Positions 1 to 7,789 of a DNA stretch of 15,490 nt are shown here, in pieces. Origin of the DNA: Hyphomicrobiaceae bacterium (GTDB taxonomy: Bacteria > Pseudomonadota > Alphaproteobacteria > Rhizobiales > Hyphomicrobiaceae); contig JAJFHI010000029.1 of assembly GCA_021775715.1 (NCBI GenBank), positions 1 to 15,490 of the forward strand, given 5' to 3'. The position numbers and the translations under genes were made by a program. Below the pieces are notes generated by a model. It was not told the DNA's origin. It ran no database searches and worked only from the letters and a program-made list of their open reading frames with translations. Numbering within the stretch: position 1 is the first letter of the stretch; each line of letters starts with the position of its first letter.

Positions 1-294
1 CCAGACGCGGCGCCGGAGAATGTAGCCGGCATCACGATCACAACTCAGGGCAGTCGTGACCAGGCGCTTCTCGAAATCGAAGAACGACACGATACTTGGG
101 GTAGCCCGTACTATTGGTTTGGCTTTGAGCGGCGCAAGGCGCGGTTGGATGAGGGCACGGATTTGTGGGCGATCGCCAAGAAGATGATCTCGGTCACGCC
201 ATTGCACACGAATTTAACGCATCGCGAAAGTTTGGCTGGGTTGTCGAAACACTTTGGCTGTGCCGCCGCGGTGCGATCTAAAACCGGCGGCTAA
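1..294 (+). CDS. surE: 5'/3'-nucleotidase SurE, C-terminal part (5' end outside the window)
   Basis: SurE is a metal-dependent phosphatase that dephosphorylates nucleoside monophosphates (survival protein E). Only the last 97 residues are present. They are in frame from base 1 and end at TAA 292-294. The segment shows the usual SurE C-terminal pattern: a GSRDQ stretch, the PYYWFGFERR strand, an EGTDLWAI segment, and then SVTPLHTNLTH, which matches the ITPL-x-DLT motif of the family. The metal-binding N-terminal half lies outside the window. In many alphaproteobacteria surE is followed by pcm and an NlpD-like LysM/M23 gene. Here the LysM/M23 gene follows after 254 bases with no pcm between. 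The family call rests on these motifs and on the neighbour. Confidence 0.9.
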   Translation, partial: PDAAPENVAGITITTQGSRDQALLEIEERHDTWGSPYYWFGFERRKARLDEGTDLWAIAKKMISVTPLHTNLTHRESLAGLSKHFGCAAAVRSKTGG

Positions 295-488
295 CCACGA
301 CAACTTTCGCCGTAATCTGCCTCGGTGTTGCCGCTGGGCGGCCCTTCCCACTGCACAATAACTGATTACATCGTAATTCTGGGAGGTGCTGCCTTGTCCA
401 GATCCCATTGTCTGCCATTCACAATCTCGACCGGCGGCCTATGTACTTCGGGGATCGGCACGGTAGCCCACGGCATTTCCTTGCGCTG

Positions 489-504
489 TTAATGCTACGT
501 TAAC
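489..504 (+). promoter_or_regulatory. Perfect CtrA box (TTAA-N7-TTAAC) upstream of the LysM/M23 gene
   Basis: TTAA at 489-492, seven bases, then TTAAC at 500-504 match exactly the published binding consensus of CtrA, the cell-cycle response regulator of alphaproteobacteria. The site ends 45 bases before the ATG at 549. A third TTAAC lies at 515-519, and 499-505 with 513-519 form a perfect 7-base inverted repeat (GTTAACC / GGTTAAC), so the site is extended. The match is seen directly. Binding, and whether it activates or represses, is inferred. Confidence 0.6.
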
Positions 505-548
505 CGTTCATTGGTTAACCAGGAAGGAAGTAAAGGTGGGTTTGAGTT

Positions 549-1916
549 ATGCGTATTCGTCATTTATTGTGGCGCCACGGCCTGAAACCGATTGATGTCG
601 GTTGCGCTGTTGCTGCCCTCGGTTTGACACTGTCTGTCGCTGGTTGCAGCGCGGATGTCAGCCGCTTCGATTTTCCTTCTTTCAGCCTGAACGGCGACAC
701 GACGGCCACCGGTGCCTTACCGCCAGCGGAACCGCTTACGCAATCGAATTTGTCGGATCAAAGTCCCGACACTGCACCCGGTGTGGCTTACGAACCGCCG
801 TCTCAACCACGCACGCGCCCAAGCGTGCAGTCGACGGCGCTTGCCGACCCGGCCCCAAGCTACAAACCACCTCGCCGTCCGGCCCCGACCAGCTACCGAC
901 CGACCGCAGCCTCTGAAGTTGCAGCGCCGACGACTAGCTCCGGCGATGCAGTCACCGTTGTGCGCGGTGATACGCTCTATGGATTGGCGCGCCGCCACAG
1001 TGTTTCCGTTTCTGAATTGATGGCCGCCAACAATCTTTCCGGCTCGTCGCTGCGTCCAGGCCAGACACTTGTTCTGCCAGGTTCGGCAAGCCGGGCTGCC
1101 TCGCGTCCTACGGCGCCTGTCCGAACGCGGATGGCTGCAGTTGAGCCGGCCGCGATATCATCGAATTGGTCGGGTTCATATGAGGTTGTGCCCGGAGACT
1201 CGCTCTATCGCATTGCGCGTCAGTTCGGTGTGACCAGCTCACAGCTTCAGCGTAACAACGGCATTACAGATCCACGGCGTATTCGCCCCGGCACGAAACT
1301 ACGTGTTCCCGGCTCGGGCTCCGCGGCTGCTGCACCAACGCGCGCGACATCTGCCGCCGGACGTGTCGCTGCGGTCCCTCCGGTAGCGCCGGAATTGCCG
1401 AAAGCGCCCCGCATGATCCAATCCACGACGCAGCCAACGAAAGTTCTCAACAGCAAGAAGACCCGGGTTGCAGCACTTTCAGATCGCAAAACAGATGCTT
1501 CGCCGTCGATCACAGCGACGAAACAAGCGTCAACAAAGTTGCTCTGGCCCGTCAAGGGTAAGGTCATTGATGGCTTTGGCCGTCGTCGCGATGGCACGCA
1601 CAACGATGGTGTCAACGTTGCCGTTCCGGTCGGAACTCCAGTTTATGCCGCGGAGGCAGGTGTTGTTGCCTATGCGGGGTCGGAACTGAAGGGTTATGGC
1701 AATCTGATCCTCGTCCGCCATGATAATGGCTGGGTAACGGCCTACGCGCATAACGAATCGATCCTCGTAAAGCGTGGTGACAAGGTTGCCCGCGGTCAGC
1801 CGATCGCGAAAGCCGGCAAAACCGGACAGGTGGATCAGCCGCAAGTTCACTTTGAACTTCGCAAAGGGTCGAAGCCTGTTGATCCCGTGCCATACTTGGC
1901 AGCTCGCAACGGGTAA
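549..1916 (+). CDS. NlpD-like lipoprotein: two LysM domains and a degenerate LytM/M23 domain
   Basis: Predicted envelope lipoprotein of 455 residues that binds peptidoglycan. The signal sequence ends in a lipobox, V30-A-G-C33. Ser follows the Cys, which suggests outer-membrane sorting. A Pro/Thr/Ser-rich linker follows. LysM1 lies at about 134-177 and LysM2 at about 210-256; after a second linker the LytM/M23 domain runs from about 331 to 452. Zinc-site residues are incomplete. The usual H-x-G-x-D pattern reads H351-N-D-G-V-N356, and the HxH motif reads Q432-V-H434; His401 in YAHN remains. That state is known from LytM factors such as E. coli NlpD/EnvC, which activate amidases instead of cutting peptidoglycan themselves. 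A role in activating a cell-division amidase is therefore inferred. The ATG at 549 has a purine-rich AAGGTGG at 533-539. A perfect CtrA box lies upstream. Confidence 0.88.
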   Translation: MRIRHLLWRHGLKPIDVGCAVAALGLTLSVAGCSADVSRFDFPSFSLNGDTTATGALPPAEPLTQSNLSDQSPDTAPGVAYEPPSQPRTRPSVQSTALADPAPSYKPPRRPAPTSYRPTAASEVAAPTTSSGDAVTVVRGDTLYGLARRHSVSVSELMAANNLSGSSLRPGQTLVLPGSASRAASRPTAPVRTRMAAVEPAAISSNWSGSYEVVPGDSLYRIARQFGVTSSQLQRNNGITDPRRIRPGTKLRVPGSGSAAAAPTRATSAAGRVAAVPPVAPELPKAPRMIQSTTQPTKVLNSKKTRVAALSDRKTDASPSITATKQASTKLLWPVKGKVIDGFGRRRDGTHNDGVNVAVPVGTPVYAAEAGVVAYAGSELKGYGNLILVRHDNGWVTAYAHNESILVKRGDKVARGQPIAKAGKTGQVDQPQVHFELRKGSKPVDPVPYLAARNG

Positions 1917-1950
1917 GCCGTAAAAGCGCACGGGCTTTGTCTTAACGGCT

Positions 1951-2091
1951 GTGTGTTCCGGACAGCCCCTGTCCAAGGAAAACGTTTAAGCCAGAGGTCC
2001 GGGGAGCACCGCGGACCGCTGCCCGTTGTTGCGGCGCCCCTCATAGGGACAGCGCAGCTCTGCTGCGCAGTGGGCGCGCCGTGAGAGAAAA
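1951..2091 (+). repeat. Dispersed repeat, copy C (partial, right half)
   Basis: This stretch lies between the convergent LysM/M23 and Wzz-like genes. It shares with copies A and B, in the same order, CCGGACA (1958-1964), AAACGTTTA (1980-1988), CGGGGAGCACCGCG (2000-2013) and a GTGAG-rich end followed by an A run near 2081-2091. The left half of the family is missing. It carries its own hairpins: GGACAG/CTGTCC at 1960-1965/1969-1974, and GCGCAGC/GCTGCGC at 2052-2058/2062-2068 with a 3-base loop. No T-run follows either hairpin, so they are not standard terminators. Confidence 0.7.
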
Positions 2092-2125
2092 CAGACTCTA
2101 GCGCTACACGTTGTGCCTCAACAAT

Positions 2126-4348
2126 TTATGCGTGCTCATCCGTGACCAGGATAGCGTTGCATTGTTCGTGGATCGAGGAGCCCATGGTATTCATCGAGTT
2201 CTGCAGGTCTTCCTTGTTGGTCAATCCCTCGCGCACGACGACGTAGAAGGCATTGGTAACAGTGGCCCAGTTCTCAACACGGCGTTTGTTGCGCAGCAGC
2301 CCATCGTCGATGATGACGAGATCGAAGTTACGTGTCATCTGCAGCACACGCCGGGTCAGGGCGCGGGGTTCACCGCCACCGTCAGACACGGGCGTTGCAC
2401 CGCCACGTCGCCGGTTGCCCGCTGGAAGGATGGTGAATGGGAACTCTGTATCGGTCAGCACAGCCGTTGCCAGGCGTGCATTGCCATCAAGTACATTCAA
2501 CAGGCCGGGTTTCGCCAATGCGCCAACCTTGCGTGAGATCGATTTGCGGTCGAAATCAGCGTCGATCAGAAGCACAGAGTTGCCATTGTCTGCAGCAGCC
2601 AGAGCAAGATTGAGGGCCACCGTTGATTTGGCTTCGCCGTGATCAAGTGCCGTCAACAACACCGATGGATTTGGATCGCCAGCAAGCTGGGCGCGAAGTT
2701 CTGATGCAATATTCGCTATGGCGCCTGAGGCCGGTGCTTTTGGTGAGGTTTTGTAAAACGCTGGAAGCAGCGGCGATGTTTGCCGGCGAATGGCGCGGCG
2801 TTGTTTGATGCCCCCGAAAATTCCCTGGCGCGGTAGGATGGCGTCGGTCAACCTTGGTACTTCGAGAACACGCTTGACGCCGGTCAGGCTTTTGACCTGG
2901 CGAGCGGTCCGCAATTGCTTGTCGGTTGCATCGCTGATGAAGGCTGCGCCGAGACCGGCGCCGAGACCAGCAAGCGTCGACAGCAGCAGCAGGATTGATG
3001 TGGAGCGCTGTGGTTTGTTTGGTCGGTTTGCCGGTGAAATGACCTCTGCCACAGACGAATCCACGCGCGTTTCTTCCGACAATTCGCGCGAGCGTGTCAG
3101 GAAGGCGTTGTAGACTGAGCGGTTGGCTTCGACTTCGCGCTCAAGTTCCCGAAGCCGGACCGACTTTTCGTTTGTGTTTGATGCGACCGATTTCTGTTTT
3201 TGCAGATTTTCCGTTAGCGTTGTCTCTGTGCTTTCAGCACGCTCGGCATCGAGGCGGGCGGTCGTGGCGATGCGTGCGAGTTCATTGTCCAACTGGCGCC
3301 GCGCCGACCGGCTTTCATTGCGAACTTCAAGCATCCGTGGATGCGACGGAAGCAGGGAGACGCTGAGGGCGGCTTCACGCCGCTGGATATCGGCCAGCCG
3401 GCTGCGCAGAGCCGCAATTGTCGGAGATTGGATGGCTTCCAGCGTCGCTTCAGCACCCAAGCCACTATTGCGCAGGCGATTGACCTGCTCAAGACGACCT
3501 CTGGCGCGCGTTGCTTCTGCACGAGCGGCACCCAGCTGAGTGTTGAGTTCAGCCAATTGCTGCTCGTTCACAAGCTGACCGGACGCGCCAACAATATCAT
3601 TGTCACGCTTATATTTTTCGACGGCTTGTTCGCCCTTTTCTACGCGCTTGCGCAGCTCGTCGAGGCTCGACGTCAGGGTTTTGGAGGCTCGCGCGGCTGT
3701 CCCGGATCGGGATTCAATACGCTCGGCGATGTATTCGTCGGCAATAGTGGCCACGATCCGCTGGGCTTTTTCGCGCGTTTGTGCGCTTGCCATGACATCG
3801 ACTATGAAGCTTTTTGATGTCCGGTCGACCTCGACCTGGTCACGCAGGTTACTCAATGCCCGCTGGGACGCCCGGGCAACAGCGTCTTCTTTTGAGGCCG
3901 CCGTGTCCGCGCTTTCGAAAGACAGAAACGAGAAGAGGCCGGGCTTGCTGTCGTTGAATTCCGGATCGTTCGCAAGGTTGAGCTTTTTCACGACGCGGCC
4001 CAAAACAGCATCTGACGAGATAATACGCATCTCGCTTTCGACCAATGTAATGTTGAGTTCGTTGCCGCCAGGGCCCGGAGTGACGCCTTTGTCGACGACC
4101 TGCAGACCACGTGGGTCGATAAGGACACGCGTCTGTGATTGGTAGCTTTTCGGCAGATACGAATTGAGCAGCAGTGCGCCAATAATAAACGCAACCGTTG
4201 TCGCAAGGATTAATTTGGCATGCCGGCGAACGGTATCCAACACAGCGCCAACACTGAGTTCGTCCGGGTCATCCCGACGCGGTTGGTCACCAGCCCTGGT
4301 CCAGCGATCGATACGAGAATTTTGCGGTTCGAGCGACACGATACCCAT
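2126..4348 (-). CDS. Wzz/GumC-type polysaccharide co-polymerase with degenerate BY-kinase-like domain (ExoP/Wzc family)
   Basis: Inner-membrane protein of 740 residues that would control chain length or export of an exopolysaccharide. An N-terminal cytoplasmic tail is followed by TM1 at about 46-62, a Wzz domain, and a long periplasmic coiled-coil region (about 190-400). A GNVR-like segment then leads to the family's proline motif (ISPANRPNKPQ, near 437-447) and TM2 at about 451-471. The cytoplasmic part (about 540-740) has the tyrosine-autokinase fold pattern with altered motifs. Walker A reads GEAKST, with A573 in place of Gly before K574. Walker A' reads LLIDADFDR (593-601), and Walker B reads VIIDDG (678-683) without the usual Pro. 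The C-terminus has no tyrosine cluster; the last Tyr is Y702. It is divergent from the phosphotransferase gene. The ATG at 4348 has only a weak Shine-Dalgarno sequence. Confidence 0.88.
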   Translation of the reverse strand: MGIVSLEPQNSRIDRWTRAGDQPRRDDPDELSVGAVLDTVRRHAKLILATTVAFIIGALLLNSYLPKSYQSQTRVLIDPRGLQVVDKGVTPGPGGNELNITLVESEMRIISSDAVLGRVVKKLNLANDPEFNDSKPGLFSFLSFESADTAASKEDAVARASQRALSNLRDQVEVDRTSKSFIVDVMASAQTREKAQRIVATIADEYIAERIESRSGTAARASKTLTSSLDELRKRVEKGEQAVEKYKRDNDIVGASGQLVNEQQLAELNTQLGAARAEATRARGRLEQVNRLRNSGLGAEATLEAIQSPTIAALRSRLADIQRREAALSVSLLPSHPRMLEVRNESRSARRQLDNELARIATTARLDAERAESTETTLTENLQKQKSVASNTNEKSVRLRELEREVEANRSVYNAFLTRSRELSEETRVDSSVAEVISPANRPNKPQRSTSILLLLSTLAGLGAGLGAAFISDATDKQLRTARQVKSLTGVKRVLEVPRLTDAILPRQGIFGGIKQRRAIRRQTSPLLPAFYKTSPKAPASGAIANIASELRAQLAGDPNPSVLLTALDHGEAKSTVALNLALAAADNGNSVLLIDADFDRKSISRKVGALAKPGLLNVLDGNARLATAVLTDTEFPFTILPAGNRRRGGATPVSDGGGEPRALTRRVLQMTRNFDLVIIDDGLLRNKRRVENWATVTNAFYVVVREGLTNKEDLQNSMNTMGSSIHEQCNAILVTDEHA

Positions 4349-4973
4349 TGCTCAACATCTTATTGGCGGCACCATACTGGAACATTTCGCAATGCGGCCA
4401 GGTGATACGGCAAGTTTCAACGAATTAGCCGAACGGTCAGCGCCAGCTAACCACGACTATGCCGCCCTCGCTGCAACTCGCGCGCCAGTTCGCAACCGCC
4501 TGCGCTTGTATCCTCAACCTAATGCGAGGGCAGGCGTTTGTGACGGTGCTAAGATTAGGCCCGCTGCCGACCTTAATTCAAAGATTACAGCGCATTGGCA
4601 GACAGGTGCCGGCGCAAATGGCATGGTGAAAGGGCGCGTCAACCAGCAACGGGGGCATGGACTGAGTTGCAGGTCGTTTTCTCTGATAATCCATGCAGTA
4701 AGGCTGATTGGCGGCCAGGCCTGTCTCAAAATATGGAACCTGATTAAAATCGAAAGCTGCAATTTCCGGGCATATTCAAAGATAAATTGGCGCGGGTCAC
4801 GTACGCGAATAATTGTTTTTCCAATGTATCTGACGTTTTTTCGTGCTTTAGGAACGGAAAGTAATCAAGTTTGCAAGTGCAATAAAAATTGAGTTGTCAA
4901 AAGGGCGGTAATTTCTGATTTTTGATTTCGGATTATCTGCCGTCGCGTTGGCTGGCGTGGCTATACGAATTGA
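4349..4973. other. Divergent intergenic region of the polysaccharide genes, AT-rich right part
   Basis: These 625 bases separate the starts of the Wzz-like gene (-) and the phosphotransferase gene (+), so both promoters should lie here. I see no convincing gene. Reading frames that cross it are not supported by start sites or by protein character. From about 4725 to 4935 the sequence is visibly richer in A and T than its surroundings, with runs such as TTTTTT near 4831. A small palindrome, TTGCA-AG-TGCAA, lies at 4871-4882. TTGTCA at 4894-4899 could be a -35 element, but I find no good -10 partner. Confidence 0.5.
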
Positions 4974-6443
4974 GTGAGAGTATGTGGCGTGAATAACCTC
5001 GCAGAGGTACGAAATCTAAAACATCAAGCAAGCAAAACCCATCGTGCAGAGTGGATCGCTGTTAACAGCCTCGGGTTCACCGCGCTGGCAGTTTTGCTTG
5101 AAGTGTCCGTTATTGTCGCCATGGCGGTCATTACCGGCGCATTGTACCACCTTGTTGTCTACGGCAACGCGGGCGTTCTGGAGAATTACGGCTCCGTTGG
5201 TGCGTTGGCGGCTTTAATTTACACCATTCCGTTTTTGTTTCGCGATGAATACCGGGTGCAAAGCATCGTCGGTAAAAAGCGCACCGTTGCCAGCGCTTTC
5301 ATGGTTTGGAACTATGCCATTCTATTTCTTGCCGTTATTGGTTTTCTGACCAAATCCACCGAAGTCTTTTCACGTGGCGGGATGGTGTTGTTCTATTTTG
5401 CCGGTCTTGCCAGCGTTGTTTCGACGTTGCTGCTTATGCGGGTAGGTCTGAACCACGCGATGGACAGCGGTCTTGTAGCGCGTCGCCGTCTGATGTTGAT
5501 CGGTAGTGATGCCGAAATCAGCGATATGATCGAGCGCCTCGCGGTTAACTGCCGGGAGGTCGAAGTCGTCGATGCCATCGCATTGCCAGATGACCTGTTG
5601 CCGGGGCAAGACCTGACTGATCGCTTGAGCCAGGCCGTGTCGCGTGCGCGCATGATGTCGGTTGATGATGTTGTCATGTTGGTGGATTGGCGTCGGCCTG
5701 AGCAAATTGATGTCGTTGTTGAGGCATTTGCTGTTGTGCCCGTCGGCCTTCACCTCGGCGCATCGCAGCTGATGGCCCGCTTTTCAGATGCCACCGTAGT
5801 TCGTTTTGGGTCGGCTGCGGCCTTGTCTTTGTCGGCCGCACCCCTGGCACCACTTCAGGCTGTCGCTAAGCGAACCTTTGATGTTGTCGTTGCCTCAGTT
5901 GCCGTATTGCTGTTGTCGCCGCTATTCATCGCTATCTCAGTTTTGATCAAATGGGACAGCACAGGGCCGGTATTTTTCCGCCAACGACGGACAGGTTTCA
6001 ACCTGCGTGAAGTCCGTATTTGGAAGTTTCGCACGATGTCGACGCTGGACGATGGTGACGTGATTGTGCAGGCTCAGAAGAATGATGCCCGGGTGACAAA
6101 AGTCGGGCGCTATCTCCGCCAGCTCAACTTCGACGAGCTGCCACAGCTCTTTAATGTGATCTCTGGTGACATGTCACTGGTTGGTCCACGCCCGCATGCG
6201 GTGGCGCACGATCGCCACTATGAAGAGCGCATTGGCGTTTATGTGCGCCGCCTAAAGGTGCGCCCGGGTATCACCGGCTGGGCACAAGTCCACGGGTTTC
6301 GCGGTGTGACGAATACCGATACGCAGATGCGCGATCGTGTTGCACACGATCTTCATTACATCGACAATTGGTCATTGGCGCTCGACATCTACATTTTGAT
6401 GCTAACTGTCTTTTCACCCAAGGCCTATCGCAACGCGGATTAA
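4974..6443 (+). CDS. Undecaprenyl-phosphate glucose phosphotransferase, WcaJ/PssY-type polyprenyl phosphoglycosyl transferase
   Basis: Membrane enzyme of 489 residues that would transfer a hexose-1-phosphate, probably glucose-1-phosphate, from a UDP-sugar to undecaprenyl phosphate. This is the first step of exopolysaccharide repeat-unit synthesis. Several hydrophobic helices fill the N-terminal third, followed by a CoA-binding-like region (about 160-280). The bacterial sugar transferase domain starts at K299-RTFDVV. It contains GPVFFRQ-RTGFN, WKFRTM, the Asp-Glu pair D387-E388 in FDELPQLFNV, DMSLVGPRPHA and RPGITGWAQV, all family hallmarks. PRPHAVAHDRHY is typical of the WcaJ branch. The start is uncertain: GTG at 4974, or GTG at 4989 (MNNLAEV), which has a GAGAG stretch at 4976-4980. 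The stop overlaps that of the convergent adaptor gene. The exact sugar cannot be told from sequence. Confidence 0.9.
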   Translation: MRVCGVNNLAEVRNLKHQASKTHRAEWIAVNSLGFTALAVLLEVSVIVAMAVITGALYHLVVYGNAGVLENYGSVGALAALIYTIPFLFRDEYRVQSIVGKKRTVASAFMVWNYAILFLAVIGFLTKSTEVFSRGGMVLFYFAGLASVVSTLLLMRVGLNHAMDSGLVARRRLMLIGSDAEISDMIERLAVNCREVEVVDAIALPDDLLPGQDLTDRLSQAVSRARMMSVDDVVMLVDWRRPEQIDVVVEAFAVVPVGLHLGASQLMARFSDATVVRFGSAAALSLSAAPLAPLQAVAKRTFDVVVASVAVLLLSPLFIAISVLIKWDSTGPVFFRQRRTGFNLREVRIWKFRTMSTLDDGDVIVQAQKNDARVTKVGRYLRQLNFDELPQLFNVISGDMSLVGPRPHAVAHDRHYEERIGVYVRRLKVRPGITGWAQVHGFRGVTNTDTQMRDRVAHDLHYIDNWSLALDIYILMLTVFSPKAYRNAD

Positions 6444-7789
6444 CTTTCGCGCATGGAGCGAGACATGGCGTCTGTCAGAGGGCGCAAGAAGTAGCTCAAG
6501 ATTGACCGTGATGACGTTTCAATGAAGACCTCGGCTGGCATCCCTGGCAACAGGCGATGGCCTTTTCCGATTTTGGCGAGTTCGTTAGCAGAAATCTCGA
6601 TTTGTGCCGTGAAGTAGGGCGTGCCGTTTTCGCTCATGAGCTCGGCTGCAGACACTTTGATCACAGAACCATCAAGGCGTGGAGTTGTCCGGGCGTTGAA
6701 GGCGGGAAAATTGATCACTGCGGGCAGGCCGGGGCGCACCTTGTCGATGTCGCGCGGTTCAATACGGGCTTCGACCTGCAGTTTGTCGCCCTCTGGGATA
6801 ATCTGGGCAATCGTGCTTGCCGGTGTTATCACGCCGCCTTCCGTGTTGGCGACGAGCGCATGGACGATGCCGGACTGCGGCGCGCGAATCTGAATCCGGT
6901 CAAGCGTGTCAGCCTGGGCCTTAAACGTTTCGCGTTGTTCGGCAAGGCTTGCCTGTACGCGCTGCATCTCATCGACGACTTGCTGTGTGAACTCTTTTTC
7001 CGCCTGAGCAATGCGCAGCTCTGTTTCGGAAATACCGCCCTCCATTTTGGCGATCTCTGCCGTAAGGCGTCCGCGCTCGCCTTCAAGGCGCGCTGCCTCT
7101 CGCTTCAGAGGTGCAAGCCGCTGCTGGCTGACATAGCCCTTCTCGAACAACGGCATCACGGTAGCGAATTCATCGGCGTTGATAGCGTGCTCTTTTTTGC
7201 GAGCGTCAAGCTGTGCAGTGAGACCGGCGATGCCGCGTTGCATTTGCCCGAGGCGCTGGGTCAAAACGGAGACTTCACCACGAACGGCAGCCTGACGGGC
7301 TTTGAACAGGGCGCGTTGAGCTGCGATGATTTTCTGCCTGTCTTTGTTTGACGTGTCAGTACCCGGCGGCAGCTCGAAGGTGTCTTTGCGGTCGCGTTCT
7401 GCGGCAAGCCGGGCTTCTTGAATTTCGAGATCATTCACGCGGGCTGCAACGACGTCACGCGTGGCTTTTGTTGTGGTGCCATCGAGTTCAAGCAGAACAT
7501 CGCCGGCCTTCACACGGTCGCCGTTCGAAACCAGGATGCGTTTGACGATCCCGCCGTCGCGATGTTGTACCGCCTGATAGCTGCTTTCAACGGTCACTGT
7601 GCCGGTGGCCACAACTGCACCAGCGATTGAGACCAGGGCTGAGAACACGAGTATCCCGCCAAACAACCAGACCACAACGCGGTTGCCAAATCGTGTCCAT
7701 GGTTCCGTCGCCTGCCAACTGTTGCCATTGGCCGTGCCGGACTTACCTGTGCGATCTGGGTTAATAGTTTTCTTGGGACCAGACATCAT
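6440..7789 (-). CDS. Type I secretion membrane fusion protein, HlyD/PrtE/PrsE family
   Basis: Periplasmic adaptor of 449 residues that would link the inner-membrane ABC exporter to a TolC-like outer-membrane channel. A cytoplasmic tail of about 37 residues precedes one TM helix (about 38-62). The first lipoyl-like half follows (about 66-104, with QHRDGGIVKRILV and GDRVKAGDVLLELD). A long coiled coil runs to about 295, then the second half and beta barrel (RAPQSGIVHAL onward). The C-terminal GMPAEVFIET...SYFLRPLTD is characteristic of type I secretion adaptors. Length is normal. The start overlaps the exporter stop in an ATGA arrangement, so the two genes are probably translationally coupled; either of two adjacent ATGs (7789, 7786) could be used. 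The closest functional analogue by context is Rhizobium PrsE. Confidence 0.92.
   Translation of the reverse strand: MMSGPKKTINPDRTGKSGTANGNSWQATEPWTRFGNRVVVWLFGGILVFSALVSIAGAVVATGTVTVESSYQAVQHRDGGIVKRILVSNGDRVKAGDVLLELDGTTTKATRDVVAARVNDLEIQEARLAAERDRKDTFELPPGTDTSNKDRQKIIAAQRALFKARQAAVRGEVSVLTQRLGQMQRGIAGLTAQLDARKKEHAINADEFATVMPLFEKGYVSQQRLAPLKREAARLEGERGRLTAEIAKMEGGISETELRIAQAEKEFTQQVVDEMQRVQASLAEQRETFKAQADTLDRIQIRAPQSGIVHALVANTEGGVITPASTIAQIIPEGDKLQVEARIEPRDIDKVRPGLPAVINFPAFNARTTPRLDGSVIKVSAAELMSENGTPYFTAQIEISANELAKIGKGHRLLPGMPAEVFIETSSRSILSYFLRPLTDAMSRSMRES

Noticed and set aside
394..492. Possible 32-codon frame with TTG start after GGGAGG (381-386) between surE and the LysM/M23 gene
   Set aside because: Rare start codon, no recognisable features, and the stop falls inside the CtrA box. 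It is more likely chance; I also found no remnant of pcm.
2052..2068. Hairpin in repeat copy C as terminator for the LysM/M23 gene
   Set aside because: The stem is strong but no T-run follows, and a comparable hairpin belongs to the repeat family elsewhere.
4164..4892. Rightward 242-codon frame over the start of the Wzz-like gene and the intergenic region
   Set aside because: It overlaps the well-supported gene on the other strand, and its product has no domain or signal; it is a shadow frame.
6557..7351. Rightward 264-codon frame antisense to the HlyD-type adaptor
   Set aside because: The leftward adaptor has clear family motifs along its whole length, so this is a long antisense shadow.
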